This document shows positions 1 through 10,976 of a stretch of DNA of 64,000 bases, in pieces; the stretch's first letter is position 1, and every line of letters begins with the position of its first letter. The translations under genes and the position numbers were made by a program. Under the pieces are notes generated by a model. It did no database searches and was not told the DNA's origin. It was given only the letters and a program-made list of their open reading frames with translations. The stretch comes from Ophioderma brevispina (taxonomy: Eukaryota; Echinodermata; Ophiuroidea; Amphilepidida; Ophiodermatidae): assembly GCA_023653785.1 (NCBI GenBank), contig JAMKCH010005318.1:1-64000 (forward strand), read 5' to 3'.

Positions 1-1320
1 CGCCCATTAAGACACTCCCACTCGCTAACTTTGCTGTCAAATATATGTTATTCAGATTTTTTTTTTTTTAATCCTCCTGGCACTGTTATTTGGAATCGAT
101 GTATTATGTAAAGTTGGTAACCCTTAAAAAAGGTGATTCAATCTAGAAAAACCTGACTGATGTCACACTCGATCAGTTTCAAGACTGCATGTTTTGTTTG
201 AATAGATTTTTTCTTTGTTGAGTCACTTAGGGCGCCATTGGATACCATTGGAATGTCAACATTACAACAGTGGTTGAATTCATATGGATTGAAATGTGAA
301 AATTAATTTGCTGCCCTTTCCTGTCTTCCAGGTGACTCAACAAGACACAAAAGCTAGAAGTAAGCATTCCTGAAAACTGACCAATTGCAACATGCGAACA
401 AACCAGGTTTTTCCAGATCGCATCACAGAATTAAACATGCATGTTGCATATTTTTGTCTTTCATTTGATTTATGAAAACAACAACTATTTGATTTCCGCA
501 CATTGTTACTATAAAATGACTCAATTTCTCTTTTCTAATGCAAAATTGACAAAGCTCACTTTTGGAATTTTTTGTCTTCCCGCCTTCAGTAGTTATACTG
601 GCCAACTCCACATAGGGAGACAACAGTCAGGAACTAATGATGTGCTGAAATTTCAGTGAAGTGTTTGCTTATTGCTTAAGGTAGTTGTTACTGTTCGCGA
701 ATATGTTTGAATCAGTTTATGTTGATTGTGTGAGGGAGAGAGTTTCCATTCTTGAGTGGTTTTTGTTGCCAGTGATTGTGTTTATACCGTCTTTGGTATC
801 AGATATAATAAGTATACCCTCTGTCAAAGTACTTCCGTGATGGCCAACCAGTTGTCATCATGAACGCGTAAAAAGGGACTGAGCTTTGTATGATCTGAGC
901 CACTCTCAACCCACGCTGTTGTCATGAGAGATGATCAGCAAATCAGATTCAGCAAAATCACTTCCATGATTACGTACATCCCGCTCAAAGCAGAAAAGCA
1001 ATACCACGGAAGTATTTGGCGGCGAATGAATAGTTCTGAGGAGGATGCTTGCAATTGATGAGCCTGGGACAGGCCATAGGCAGGATAGTTGACTGAGGTT
1101 GGTGGCTTGCTGAATATGCTCCCTTTGGTTTCCTTATATATGAAGTTGGGTTTGAGTCCTAGATCAGTTTACAACCATCTGGCCATCTTGTCCTAACTAT
1201 TGGGACCTTTTGCCAAAAATATAAAGTTTCATCACATGGCATAATGGCCCAACTATTATACCAAGATTTGGGAGCATTATAAGCAGTAAATCAAGTTGTA
1301 AATCCTTTTTTGGTCCTTGT
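1..1320. other. intron or flank, no gene seen
   Basis: AT-rich sequence, presumably UBA5 intron. A 10-bp inverted repeat (TACTTCCGTG at 830-839 and its complement at 1005-1014) may mark a degraded MITE. No other UBA5 exon was recognised here. Confidence 0.4.
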
Positions 1321-1324
1321 GAAC

Positions 1325-1425
1325 GGAGGGGCCGGATTACCTCAACACTCGAAACAAGCGCTCCCTCGCTCCACTTTGCCCAATTCAGGGCATCCTCAAA
1401 TCTCCTCTACTCCATCCTCAAACTT
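1325..1425 (-). mobile_element. 3' end fragment of RTE-like retrotransposon
   Basis: On the - strand this resembles the terminal coding segment seen at 60655-60835 and 63600-63740 (WR/KWKEGVRA-like end followed by a GGCC...GGATT segment). It is about 100 nt long and decayed. Confidence 0.5.
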
Positions 1426-1769
1426 GGGGATTTTTTACTTGTAGTCAATTAATTTAATCATGATGCCTCTTTTTTTGCCATGCTTACAGTGATTGAGTTT
1501 TTTCTTTATATGAGCGACTGAGCGGTCTCAGGAGGGACAAAGGGCATTATACTAGTGCTCATTCGGCAAATTTGTTGGTTGCTTACATGAACAAAGGTTT
1601 CATTTTAAACACCTATGGGAAAGGTTTTGCTTTGCACAAATTTACTGTATGACATGTGTCCATTCCAGAGATTGTATTTTGATCGAGCCTTGTGCCAGCA
1701 TTTCTGTGGAAGTTAGTGTTTCAATCTGTTCATAAAATGCTTTACATAAAGCAGTGAGTGAAGGTATTA

Positions 1770-2064
1770 ATGCCCCATGATATACTAAGCAATCGCAAGG
1801 AACGTTAGCGTTTTTTTATGACATCACTTAGTCGATTGTTGGGGAAGGAGGGAAAGCGACTGCCGAATATCTAATCGATAAGTCGCAAGCATACCCAAGC
1901 GACTTGACCCAAGCAGTTGGCTTGAATTCAACTCAATCACTCCGACGCTTCCAGCGACATTGACGCTGGAAGTGACAAAGTGAATTGACAAAAACGCTGT
2001 GAGCGGTTTTTTCACTAGCGATTTCTACCGTCGCACGCTGCGGACGGCAGTATATCATGGGCAT
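1770..2064. mobile_element. 295-bp MITE with inverted termini
   Basis: The left end ATGCCCCATGATATACT (1770-1786) pairs with the right end AGTATATCATGGGCAT (2049-2064), with one indel. Inside are a perfect 9-bp hairpin (CTTCCAGCG at 1948-1956, complement at 1964-1972) and several GCGACT/AGTCGC pairs. No coding capacity. It sits just upstream of a UBA5 exon. Confidence 0.75.
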
Positions 2065-2124
2065 TATTTTTCATTGATAGAAAAGTTAAAAACCCATTTA
2101 TTGATACCCTTGTTTTGTGTGTAG

Positions 2125-2222
2125 ATAGAAAGAAACTAGAAGCATCCAAACCTAAGGAGGTAGATAGTAAAAGGAGGAAAGAAGAAAAGAAATTGTGCAT
2201 GAATCCCCATGAATGGGGAAGT
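2125..2222 (+). CDS. UBA5: UBA5 linker exon (antepenultimate), frame broken once
   Basis: It follows a pyrimidine/GT-rich acceptor ending TGTGTGTAG. It reads RKKLEASKPKEV, which lines up with the vertebrate KKVAALPKQEV. In the +1 frame it then reads KEIVHE, matching EIIHE, and a further shift gives EWG, matching the EWG that opens the UFM1-interacting motif. So the exon carries all the expected landmarks in order, but about one base is missing between them. Donor is uncertain: GT at 2221 or 2223 (GTGTAAC or GTAACA). It lies directly right of a MITE. Confidence 0.55.
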
Positions 2223-5200
2223 GTAACAAAAGAAAATTTGGTCAACAGCATTTGGTTCCCATGATGCCTAATTTAAAAAAGTAGAGAACTAATTTTGTTC
2301 GAAGTAAAGGAGAAAAAAATGGGATATAATATTGCAGCACTTTATAGATGAGCTTCATCACAAGGGCCAGATTGGTTTATGTAGTGCAGAAGGATAATGA
2401 TGAAATAATTCAGATGATTACAGGTTTTACATGCCTATTGACCCCATTGACGCCTAAGGGGTGCTGTATTTTTCAAAAAAAAGGGACTAGCGTTATTAAG
2501 AAGAAAATTTTGTTGCAAAAAAATCAGGGTACTTGTAACATCTATCTAAGACTGCTATATTGCACCAAGTGGCCAGGCATGTTAGTCAGCATACTTCCTG
2601 GTTAAAAAAAATGGAGGTGGATTACGACCGTAAACAAGTAAGTAATATACAGAAAACACAAGCATTGGAGTAGATGGTATTGTTACATTTGAATGAAAAC
2701 TCAAAATAGGTTATGGAAATGTGGATATTCTACTAGTAATTTTATTATAGCACTTGGTAATTACAAAGTCGCAAAGGCACTTTACATTTTTATTCCCTTG
2801 TCCACTAGGATATGTCACCATTTTTCTAATATTGAAAATTTGGCATCCAATTTTAATGGCGCATAGTATGTCTACCGCAAACCAGCTACCATTTACCTGG
2901 CTTAAGTGAGAAACAAGTATGTGATAAAAGTGTCTTGCCCAGGGACACAAAACACTGGCCTCGGCGGGGCTCAAACTCACAATTTTAAATGACTGATGAT
3001 CATTGAGTCTTGTGCTTTTCACAGGACCACACATGCTCCCTTTCCGTGATCCGAAGAGCATCCGGCCCCAGGAGGGACCGCAAGGAAGGGAGAGGGGGAG
3101 AGCGCGGAACAGGTGAGCGCAAGGGGAGAGGGCTGGGGGGCGGAGGAGCGGGCGGGGCAAAGGTCAGGCGATCGCGAGGGAGAAAGTGGTGACAGGTGCG
3201 GGCCGGGGGGGGGGAAACGGAAGCAAACAAAAGGATACCGTGGACCTGAGGAATATAAGCAATAAAGAATTAGGAATACCAAATAAAGGGACACAACAAG
3301 AACAGGGAACTGAACTTTACACCAAAAAAAAAACCCCAATACAAAACAAAATTACGACACAGTGGGCATATGGGGAAGCGCCAATACAACCCAATTGTCA
3401 GAACATCAAAATGCACCATCGGAATCAACCAAAATTATTAAAGACCATTTCTGATTCGTGAATATAAGTGGGCAAGCAAGACAAGCGTACGATTGTTGAT
3501 TGGAGTTGAAATTAAATGCTAATTGCAAATTCAAGTTTGTGCTCGCATTTTGACAGATAGGCTACAATATACTTCATGACCTGTTTGTATGTGTCTTATT
3601 CTTCACTATTTCTGGCAGCAGTGTTGGCTTTAAGTGTTACATGCATTTCAAAGAAAAAAGACACCGAAATAAGAGCACTATTTATGTACCAAAGTTTGTT
3701 TTATGTACTGTAATTTGATATAAATTTGCTTACGATATGTTGGGATGCACATTAGCATCTGTTTTAACACTTCTTTTTCCTTGCATTTGCAATGGTTGAT
3801 CAAGTATATCGGTAAGTCGCAAAGGTGTCACGTAGGTTTCTGAAGAACAAAAAACAGGACCAATTGGTGTATTTGAAACCAACCGCGACACCTTTTTACT
3901 AATACATGGTCAACCATGGCAAAAGATAAGGAAAAAGAAGTGTTAAAACATTTATAGCAAACTACAGCATTTAATGAAATTTTGCACATAAATAGCACTG
4001 ATTTGGTGTCTTTTTAATTTGAAACTAACATAACACTTGAAAGCCAAAACTGCATGATAGTAGAGGATGTAAATGCCATCCTACATGTCTTACAAACATG
4101 CCATTTGAAGTATTCTCATTATAAAACAGAGCACAAATGCAAGAGTTGCTCTCAGGTTTTAATCTTAACCCACATGGCCCACTTTTCTTGCCCAGTATTG
4201 TGGCCTTGCACATAAACAAAAATAAATGTGCTAGAATCAAGAACTAGACCTGGGGACAGATCTAATTTACAAGACGGCCGTATTGGGAATGGATGGTGAT
4301 CCCCTTAATGACCCCTTGAGATGACTTGACCTTTGACCCCTGTAACTTCACCAATATGTCACAAATGTCATTAAATGTATTTTTACGTGTTAACAACTTT
4401 ACAAGGATCAATATCATTGAGATTCAACTCAATCCAAGCATGTCAGGGAATTGACATTTTCACCCCTATAACGTGACCCCTGGGTCACGGATGGGGTCAA
4501 CTGTACTTGTTCTGTATTTATGATACCACGAGGATTATCCCTGACAAATTTCAGCTCAATCGTAGGCTTGTTTGTAGATTTGACCTTTGACCTGAACGGA
4601 CCTTTTAGGGTCCGAACTATCATAACCTCTTTTACCACTAATGTTCATCACTGCAGGGCAATACAACGGCCTTTCTCTGCTTCTATAGGCTGAGAGAAAT
4701 CCAATTTTGGTCTTATTTTAGCATTTTTTTGGCAAACTTGACCTTGTGACCCCCTTACTGACCTTTTATCCCGGTAAAAAAAAACCTGTGTACACAACAA
4801 AATGCATTGTTCCAATCAACTAAAAAAAAAATCTACTATGCTTAGTTCTGGAGATCAAAATTCGTGAAATTATTACTTAACACCGAAATTGAACCTAAAT
4901 ACCCTTTTACCTCCAAAATAAAAATCCTGCATACACCAAGTAACATGAATGCATATCTGACAGTTAAGTTACTGTAACTAGTGTTTGAGTTTTTTGAGAT
5001 AAAATTTTTTGAATATTTTTGGAATATTTTTGTTTTTTTGACCGGAAGTTTCCCCCTTAACTGACCTTTGACCCCATGCCGAGCCCAACGTTTTGTGAAG
5101 GGTCTTAACTTAAGCTGCTTCATATGTAGGAGTCACGTGACCATGCAACGTGTTCATTAGTAGAATAGTTTTTGAAAATTTTTTCCCATTCAACCGGAAA

Positions 5201-8200
5201 ATGCCCCTTAATGACCCAAATGGACCTCTCGAGACCCATAACCTTTTGTGAGGGTCCTAAGCTGCTTTCTATACATGAGGCACGTTACCATCAATGTAAA
5301 CTGGTAGGAGAGGATACCGTTTAAAGCAAATCAGTTTTGACACCCTGTTGACGTCCTAGATACCCCCGACAGGGGTCAAGTCCATGTCAGAAATGGGGAT
5401 GAAACCCAGCGGTCATTGGTACAGTCCTTGGGTCAGAATACGTCAAACCAATGACAAAACTATTAGCATTTGAAAAATGTTGCCCTGGACGCTTTGCCAG
5501 AAAGAAAGAAACGAGACTTGGTGCTCTTTGCAAGAGCACGTAGAAGTTAGGCAGGGAAGAATCACAGATGACCCCCGATTGACTCTCTCTACCCATTTCT
5601 TTGTAATTCCCTCAGTCAAGTAATGCCTAAGTCACACAATCATGTTTCATCTGTAAGAGTGTGATTCTGACATGTACATAATTTGAAGTATTTTGACCTT
5701 TGACCCCTGAAACCATGGGTCAAGTGATGAAGTCATGATTGACTTTTATTGACCACTCATCAAGCACTCTAATGGGCTAAACAGATTTTCTATTTGACCT
5801 AATTTTAACTTTAACACACAGTAAATAATGTTTGACCCTGTTGACCTCATATGACCCCATTTGACCTATTGACCCATAACTTTAGTAAAGAGTCTCAAGC
5901 CCCCTTGATTCAGATGCTGACCTCCACGCTCAGGTTGCTTAATCTGGTAAGGGGAGTAGTGATTTGAAGTGTAACGTATTTGAATTTTTTTTACCTTTGA
6001 CCCCTAAACCATGGTCAAGTGATGCAGTCCATGATGACCTTTATTGACACTCATCAAGTCCTATGAGATTGGCTAAACAGATTTTATTTGACCCTAATTT
6101 TAAATTTTACAATCACAGTAAATATGTTTGACCCTGTTACCTCAATGACCCCATATTGACCTATTGACCCATACTTTTTAAAGGGTCTCAAGCTGATTCA
6201 TATGCATGACCTACACGATCAGGTTGCTTAATCTGTAGGAGAGTAGTGATGTGAAGTGTAACGTAATTTGAATTTTTTTTACCTTTGACCCTCAACCATG
6301 GGTCAAGTGATAATCATGATTGACTTATTGACCTCTACACGTCCTATAAAATTGGCTAAAACAGATTTTCTATTTGACCAAATTTTAAATTTTACACACA
6401 GTAAATATGTTTGACCCTGTGACCTCAGGATGAAACCCATATTGACCTATTGCCCCATAACTTTTGTAAAGGGTCTCAAGCTGATTCATATGGGCATGAC
6501 TACACGGATTCAGGTTGCTTACTCTGTAGGAGGGACTCGGTTTGAAGTGTAACGTATTTGAAGTATTGGGACCCTTTGGACCCCTAAACCATGGGCTCCA
6601 GTGATGAAGTCATGATTGAATTTTATTGACCTCTCTCAAGTCATATCAGATTGGGACGAAACAGATTTTCATTGACCTTGTTTAAATTTTACAAACAGTA
6701 ATAACTTTGACCCCTGTGACCCCTACGGGACCTTTGACCCCAAAACAAGCATAACTTGGCAAAACCGTTCAGCAAACCATGCTTGTGACCAAAATTGCGC
6801 GTTAATCCGATCAGATGTGAAGAAGAAGCAAATTGCAGCAAAGAAAGAAAGAACAAGACTGAAACAGATTCTAATTTACAAGAAGCCGTATTGGAATGGT
6901 TGGTGATCCCCTTAATACCCCTTGAGGTGACTTGACATTTGACCGTAACTTCACCAAACTGTCAAAATGTCATTAAATGATTTTTACCTGTTAACAACTT
7001 ACAAGGATCAATAGTATGCGTGTAAAACTCTATCCAAGCATATCGGGATTGGACATTTTCACCCCTCTAACGTGACCCCTGGGTCACGGATGGGGTCAAC
7101 GGTACTTGTTCTGTTTAAGGATGCACTGAGGATTACACCTGACAAAACTTCAGCTCATCCGGAGCTTGTTGTAGATTTGGACCCTTTGACCTTTGAACTT
7201 TGACTCGGGGTCTAGACAATCATAGACCTATCCTACCATTAATGTTGTGACATCACTGCAGCATAACGGCTTTATTTGTCTGCTATAGGCTGAGATATAG
7301 CCAATTTGGTCTTATTCTTTAGCATTTTTTTAGCAAAATTGACCATTTGACCCCTTTAATGACCTTTGACCCCAATAGAAAAACAACCCTTCAAGGACAA
7401 CGCAAAAATGCACTGTTCCAGTGTAAATAAAAAAAATTCTATTTGCTTAGTTTGGAGATAAAAAATTCTTGAGTTATTTAGCCTAAAACGGAAAGACCTT
7501 TAAATGACCTTTGAACTCTAAAATACAAAATGACATCACGGTAGCACTTATGCAGATCTGAAGGTTATGTCACTTACTATGTTACATTGTGAGATTACAA
7601 AGTTTTGAATATTTTTTGGTTTTGACCGGAAGTTCCCTTAATGGACTTTGACCCCCATTCCGAGCACAACGTTTTTGAAGGGTCTTAAGCTGCTGCGTAT
7701 GATGAGTCACGTGACATGCAATGGTGCATATGCAGTGGCTATTTTTGAAGATTTTTTGAAGATTTTTCACATTAAGACCGGAAGTGCCCTTTTAATGACC
7801 TCAGATTGACATCTGTGTCAACCCATAATTTTGGAAGGGTCTCAAGCATACTCATATGCATGCGTCATGTCCCACGTTGATGGAATCTGTAGGCGGACTG
7901 AAACTTTTTTAAGCAAAATGACACTTTGACCATGTGACCCCGAGGTGAACCGGCAGGGGTCAAGGTCATGTGAAATAAATGGGATGCCTCAGCTGTCATT
8001 TGTGGAAGTCTGGCCAGAATACGTCAACCCATGAGAGTAGAGGCAAGAATTGAAGTGTTGCCAGAAGATAGAAAGAAAGAACGATCAAAAACAGAACAGA
8101 CGGCCAGAAGGCGTTGTAACTAATCTGCTACAGATCTGAAAACACAGTCGAGAGTTTACTCAGGACCGGAACTGAGAAGCAGCATTTTTAGTGAAAATCA

Positions 8201-10976
8201 GGTCTTGACTCCTGTGACCCCAAAGCACTTTGATCAAAAATTCATTAAGTAACCTTTGTGGGGGGATGTCAAAAGCTGCATAACATCATGAGTCACGTGA
8301 TCATACTATGTGTAATACGGTAAAAGGAGTACGAGATTTGAAATAGACTTAGTGCTCTTGCCAAGAAGCACGTATAAGTTAGGCGGGGTAGAATAACCCT
8401 AGATGACCCCCTGATTGACCTCTCTACTCATTACTTTTGTTAAAATTCTCAAGTCAATAAAGAATAAAGTCACAAGATCATGTTAATCGGTAGGATGTGG
8501 TGATTTGAACTGTTAACATAATTTGAAGTATTTGACCTTGACCATTAACCAGGGGTTCAAGTTGATAAAGTCATAATTGATTTTATTGACCTCTCAATCA
8601 CGTTCTATAATGAGGGGATAACACAGTTTTTCTATTTGAAATAATTTTAAAATTTTACACCAGTAAATGTTGACTTCATGTGACCTCAGTGACACCATAC
8701 TTGGACTCTTGACCCATAACTTTTGTAAAAGGGGCTCAGGCTGATTCATATGAGGACTCACACGATCAGGTTGCTATCTGTAGGAGAGTAGTGATTTGAC
8801 GTGTACAAGTTAATTTGAAGTATTTTAACTTGACCCTAAACATGGGTCAAGTGATGAAGCAGGATTGACTTTTATTGACCTCTCATCAAGTTCCATGAGA
8901 TGGTAAACAGCTTTTCTATTTGACCTTGTTGTAAATTTACACACAGTGAAATAACTTTGCCCCTGTGACCCCTAGTGAAACTTTGGACCCCAAAACAAAG
9001 CATAACTTTGAACCGTTCAACAAATCCATGCTTGTGACAATTGTTTTAAATCCGATCAAGTATGTGAAAGAAGAAGAAATTGTTAAATTGTCAGAAAGAA
9101 AGAAACGGTAAAAGAACTTAAGTAAATGTAATTGATGATTTTGACATTTGACCCTAAAACAGTGGTCATTGATGGGGTCATGGATTGACTTTTATGACCT
9201 CTCATCAATACTTACAGGGTGGAAAAAAGATGTTCTATTTGACCTTGTTGTAAATTTACACAGTTAAATTATGTTTGGACTCTGTGCCCCCAGTGGACCC
9301 CATATGACTCTTGACCGCACACTTTGTAAAGGCGGCGCAAGTTAATCATATGCAGACTCACACATCATGTTGGCTTAATCGTAGGGGAGTGATTTGAAGG
9401 GTAACGTTATTTGAAGTATTTTGACCTTTGACCCCTAAACCATGGGTCAAGTGATGAAGTCATAATTGACTTTTATCGACCGCTCATCAATTCCTATGAG
9501 ATGGCTAAAATATGTTCTATTGGCCTTATTTTAAATTTTACCACAAGTAATATGTTTGACTCTGTGACCCCAGGATGACCCCCAGATTGACAATGGACCA
9601 TTAACTTTTGTAAAGGGGCTTAAGCTAATTCATTTGCATTGACTCACACGATCAGTGGTAATCTGAGGAGTAGTGATTGAAGTGTAACGTTAATTTGAGT
9701 ATTTTTGACCTTGACCCCTAAACCATGGGCCAGTGATGAAGTCATGATTGATTTTTTTGTAGTGTTGATCAATCCCTACAAGATGACAGTATATAGTTTT
9801 GAGATTTAAACGCTAATTACTTAGTTTTTTTGCATGGTCACGTTGTTGACCCCCTGTGACCCTCTCGTGACCTTTGACACCATCGGTTTCAGGTCCCAAG
9901 TTTCTGTGCATGTCCTTGTCCTTGTGACCAATTTTTGGGTATTGGGATGTTTTGGGTCCATGTCGGAGATATTAGCATGTTGACCGAAAGAAGAAGAAAG
10001 AAACCGTACAGAAGAAAAAAACAGTCGAGTTCCTCGACTGTGTAGAAGAAGAAACGGTAAGACAACGTAAGTAGGCGATACCGCCTAACGTAAGAAACCC
10101 ATTCAAAAACAGAACACCAAAACGGCCTGAAAGGCTGTCTTGTATTCACCTTTAAGGATACTGGATTTGTGAATGGTTTATTAATGGTTTTTGGTAAACT
10201 ATTTAGTTTAGCAAATTGTGATTATACGTAGAAAAGTATGTTTATAATAGGGGTGTTTATATAATAGGAGGATATTAATTTCTGTTGAAAAATATGGGGG
10301 CTTTTATAGATTTAGGTCATTATTGGGAAAAATACAGTACTTGCACACATGTTTTAGCAATGTACTACTGCTGTATCATAAATGGAACAGTTTACAATCT
10401 CTTGTTGTATCCAGTGTTATATTAGAAATATCTTTTTTTTGCAGTATAGGTTTTCACTTGTCGATGAAATCAGTCCAGAAGATTTAGGATCAGCCCCTGC
10501 TCCAGAATTGAGTGAAGGTTTGAGTTATGCCTATGAAAAACCTGCAGCAACAAACAGGTATGTGCTATCAGCATTCATCCACCATGTGCTATCCCCACGT
10601 ATTGGCTCTTTTTTGGCTTCCACTTATACGCTGGGGCCATAATTTTCTTGGACATCACAAACGTGCGCGTTGATTGTTGCGTGTACTGGCGTCTCTGTTG
10701 CACACACGATTGTGTCGCCTTTTTGGTGTTGGAATCTTGTGTACCGCTTTCTTAACGTAATCCACGAAATTATGAGTCAGAGCATAGTTTTAGAGGATTG
10801 CTAGATAACATGTACTGGTAAATAAATGTATTATCACATATTTTTGTAATGTTCTAAGGGATTGCTAAACGGCTCGTACTTTTTTTTCAATATTTTATTG
10901 TACGATACTACAGAACAGTTTGAAGACACAGACAATCACTTGAAGATTTGATGATGCCCAAATGAAGAAACTATAA
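2125..10976 (+). CDS. UBA5: UBA5 (UFM1-activating enzyme), three 3' exons; 5' part outside window
   Basis: Exons seen: 2125-2222, 10445-10557 and 10914-10976. UBA5 adenylates the ubiquitin-like protein UFM1 and passes it to UFC1 in the ufmylation pathway at the ER. Only the part after the adenylation domain is present: a Lys/Glu-rich linker, the UFM1/LC3-interacting region, and the C-terminal UFC1-binding peptide. The strongest evidence is the middle exon, whose SLVDEISPEDL and PELSEGLSYAYEKP follow the vertebrate UBA5 order (ELVSEVSEEEL, then PDLPEGITVAYTIP). The last exon ends in SLEDLM...AQMKKL-stop like, matching the family's SLEDLMAKMK ending. The ATP-binding and catalytic-cysteine exons are not in the window. 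Two exons need single-base corrections to read through, so the model is reliable for identity but not for exact sequence. An 8.2-kb intron holds a large tandem repeat array. Confidence 0.8.
2820..3010 (-). repeat. tRNA-derived SINE fragment
   Basis: On the - strand the head carries a box-B-like TGAGTTTGAGCCCC. The + strand phrase GTCTTGCCCAGGGACACA, also present at 35500-35520, marks the same SINE type. Confidence 0.6.
3045..3225. other. short GC-rich, purine-biased island
   Basis: About 180 nt of very G-rich, CpG-containing sequence with GGAGG, GGGCGG and a run of nine or more G, set in AT-rich intron. Open frames on both strands follow from the skewed composition and are not supported as genes. 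Confidence 0.5.
3230..4267. other. intron sequence, no gene
   Basis: AT-rich. A poorly matched inverted repeat is centred near 3850: TGTTTTAACACTTCTTTTTCC near 3760-3780 against GGAAAAAGAAGTGTTAAAACA near 3930-3951, each side about 21 bp. This suggests a foldback element of about 190 bp and more. Confidence 0.45.
4268..10143. repeat. 5.9-kb complex tandem array rich in TGACCTTTGACC motifs
   Basis: Two long blocks (from 4268 and from about 6874, both opening with ACAAGA..GCCGTATTGG) alternate with runs of a unit of about 300 nt (around 5690, 5990, 6285, 6560, 8515, 8820, 9130, 9420, 9700). The unit runs: GACCTTTGACCCCTAAACC, AAGTGATGAAGTCATGATTG, ATTTTAAATTTTACACACAG, CTGATTCATATG, ACACGATCAGGTTGCTTA. 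GAAAGAAAGAA tracts punctuate the array. Copies differ mainly by missing single bases. It ends in hairpins at 10021-10041 and 10072-10087. It lies within the UBA5 intron; related sequence lies inverted at 42930-43870. Confidence 0.85.
10021..10087. other. paired hairpins at the array end
   Basis: ACAGTCGAG-TTC-CTCGACTGT is a perfect 9-bp stem with a 3-nt loop (10021-10041). TAGGCG-ATAC-CGCCTA is a 6-bp stem (10072-10087) flanked by ACGTAAG on both sides. They close the repeat array, so they probably belong to the end of a mobile element. Confidence 0.65.
10445..10557 (+). CDS. UBA5: UBA5 exon with UFM1/LC3-interacting region
   Basis: 113-nt exon between a good acceptor (run of T then GCAG) and donor CAG|GTATGTG; it starts in phase 0 and ends with two extra bases. 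Its 37 codons are open. Residues 1-6 (YRFSLV) occupy the position of the family WGIELV interacting motif, keeping an aromatic first residue, hydrophobic third residue, and Leu-Val. The acidic DEISPEDL and the PELSEGLSYAY segment follow. If the preceding exon ends with EWG, this motif may be spaced differently from vertebrates. Confidence 0.88.
10914..10976 (+). CDS. UBA5: UBA5 last exon, C-terminal UFC1-binding peptide
   Basis: It starts after ACTACAG (a second possible acceptor AG lies 5 nt on) and ends at TAA 10974-10976. Segments FEDTDN, SLEDLMM and AQMKKL-stop occur in this order but in different frames. Two single-base deletions, near 10936 and in the G run near 10957, would restore one frame. 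The order and the ending match the UBA5 C-terminus (ESLEDLMAKMK). Identity is likely; the exact acceptor and sequence are not. Confidence 0.68.

Noticed and set aside
332..359. Possible 28-nt microexon between CTTCCAG and GTAAGC
   Set aside because: Good splice-like borders, but none of the three frames matches the UBA5 segment expected before 2125, and there is no second support.
3000..3339. Overlapping open frames on both strands, Pro/Ser- or Gly/Arg-rich
   Set aside because: They follow from the G-rich composition of the 3045-3225 island; no domain.
4268..10143. CRISPR-like array
   Set aside because: Repeat units are long (about 300 nt), diverged and without spacers; the context is animal nuclear DNA.
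10021..10143. Helitron 3' end
   Set aside because: A hairpin is present, but the required CTRR after the hairpin and a matching TC start were not seen.
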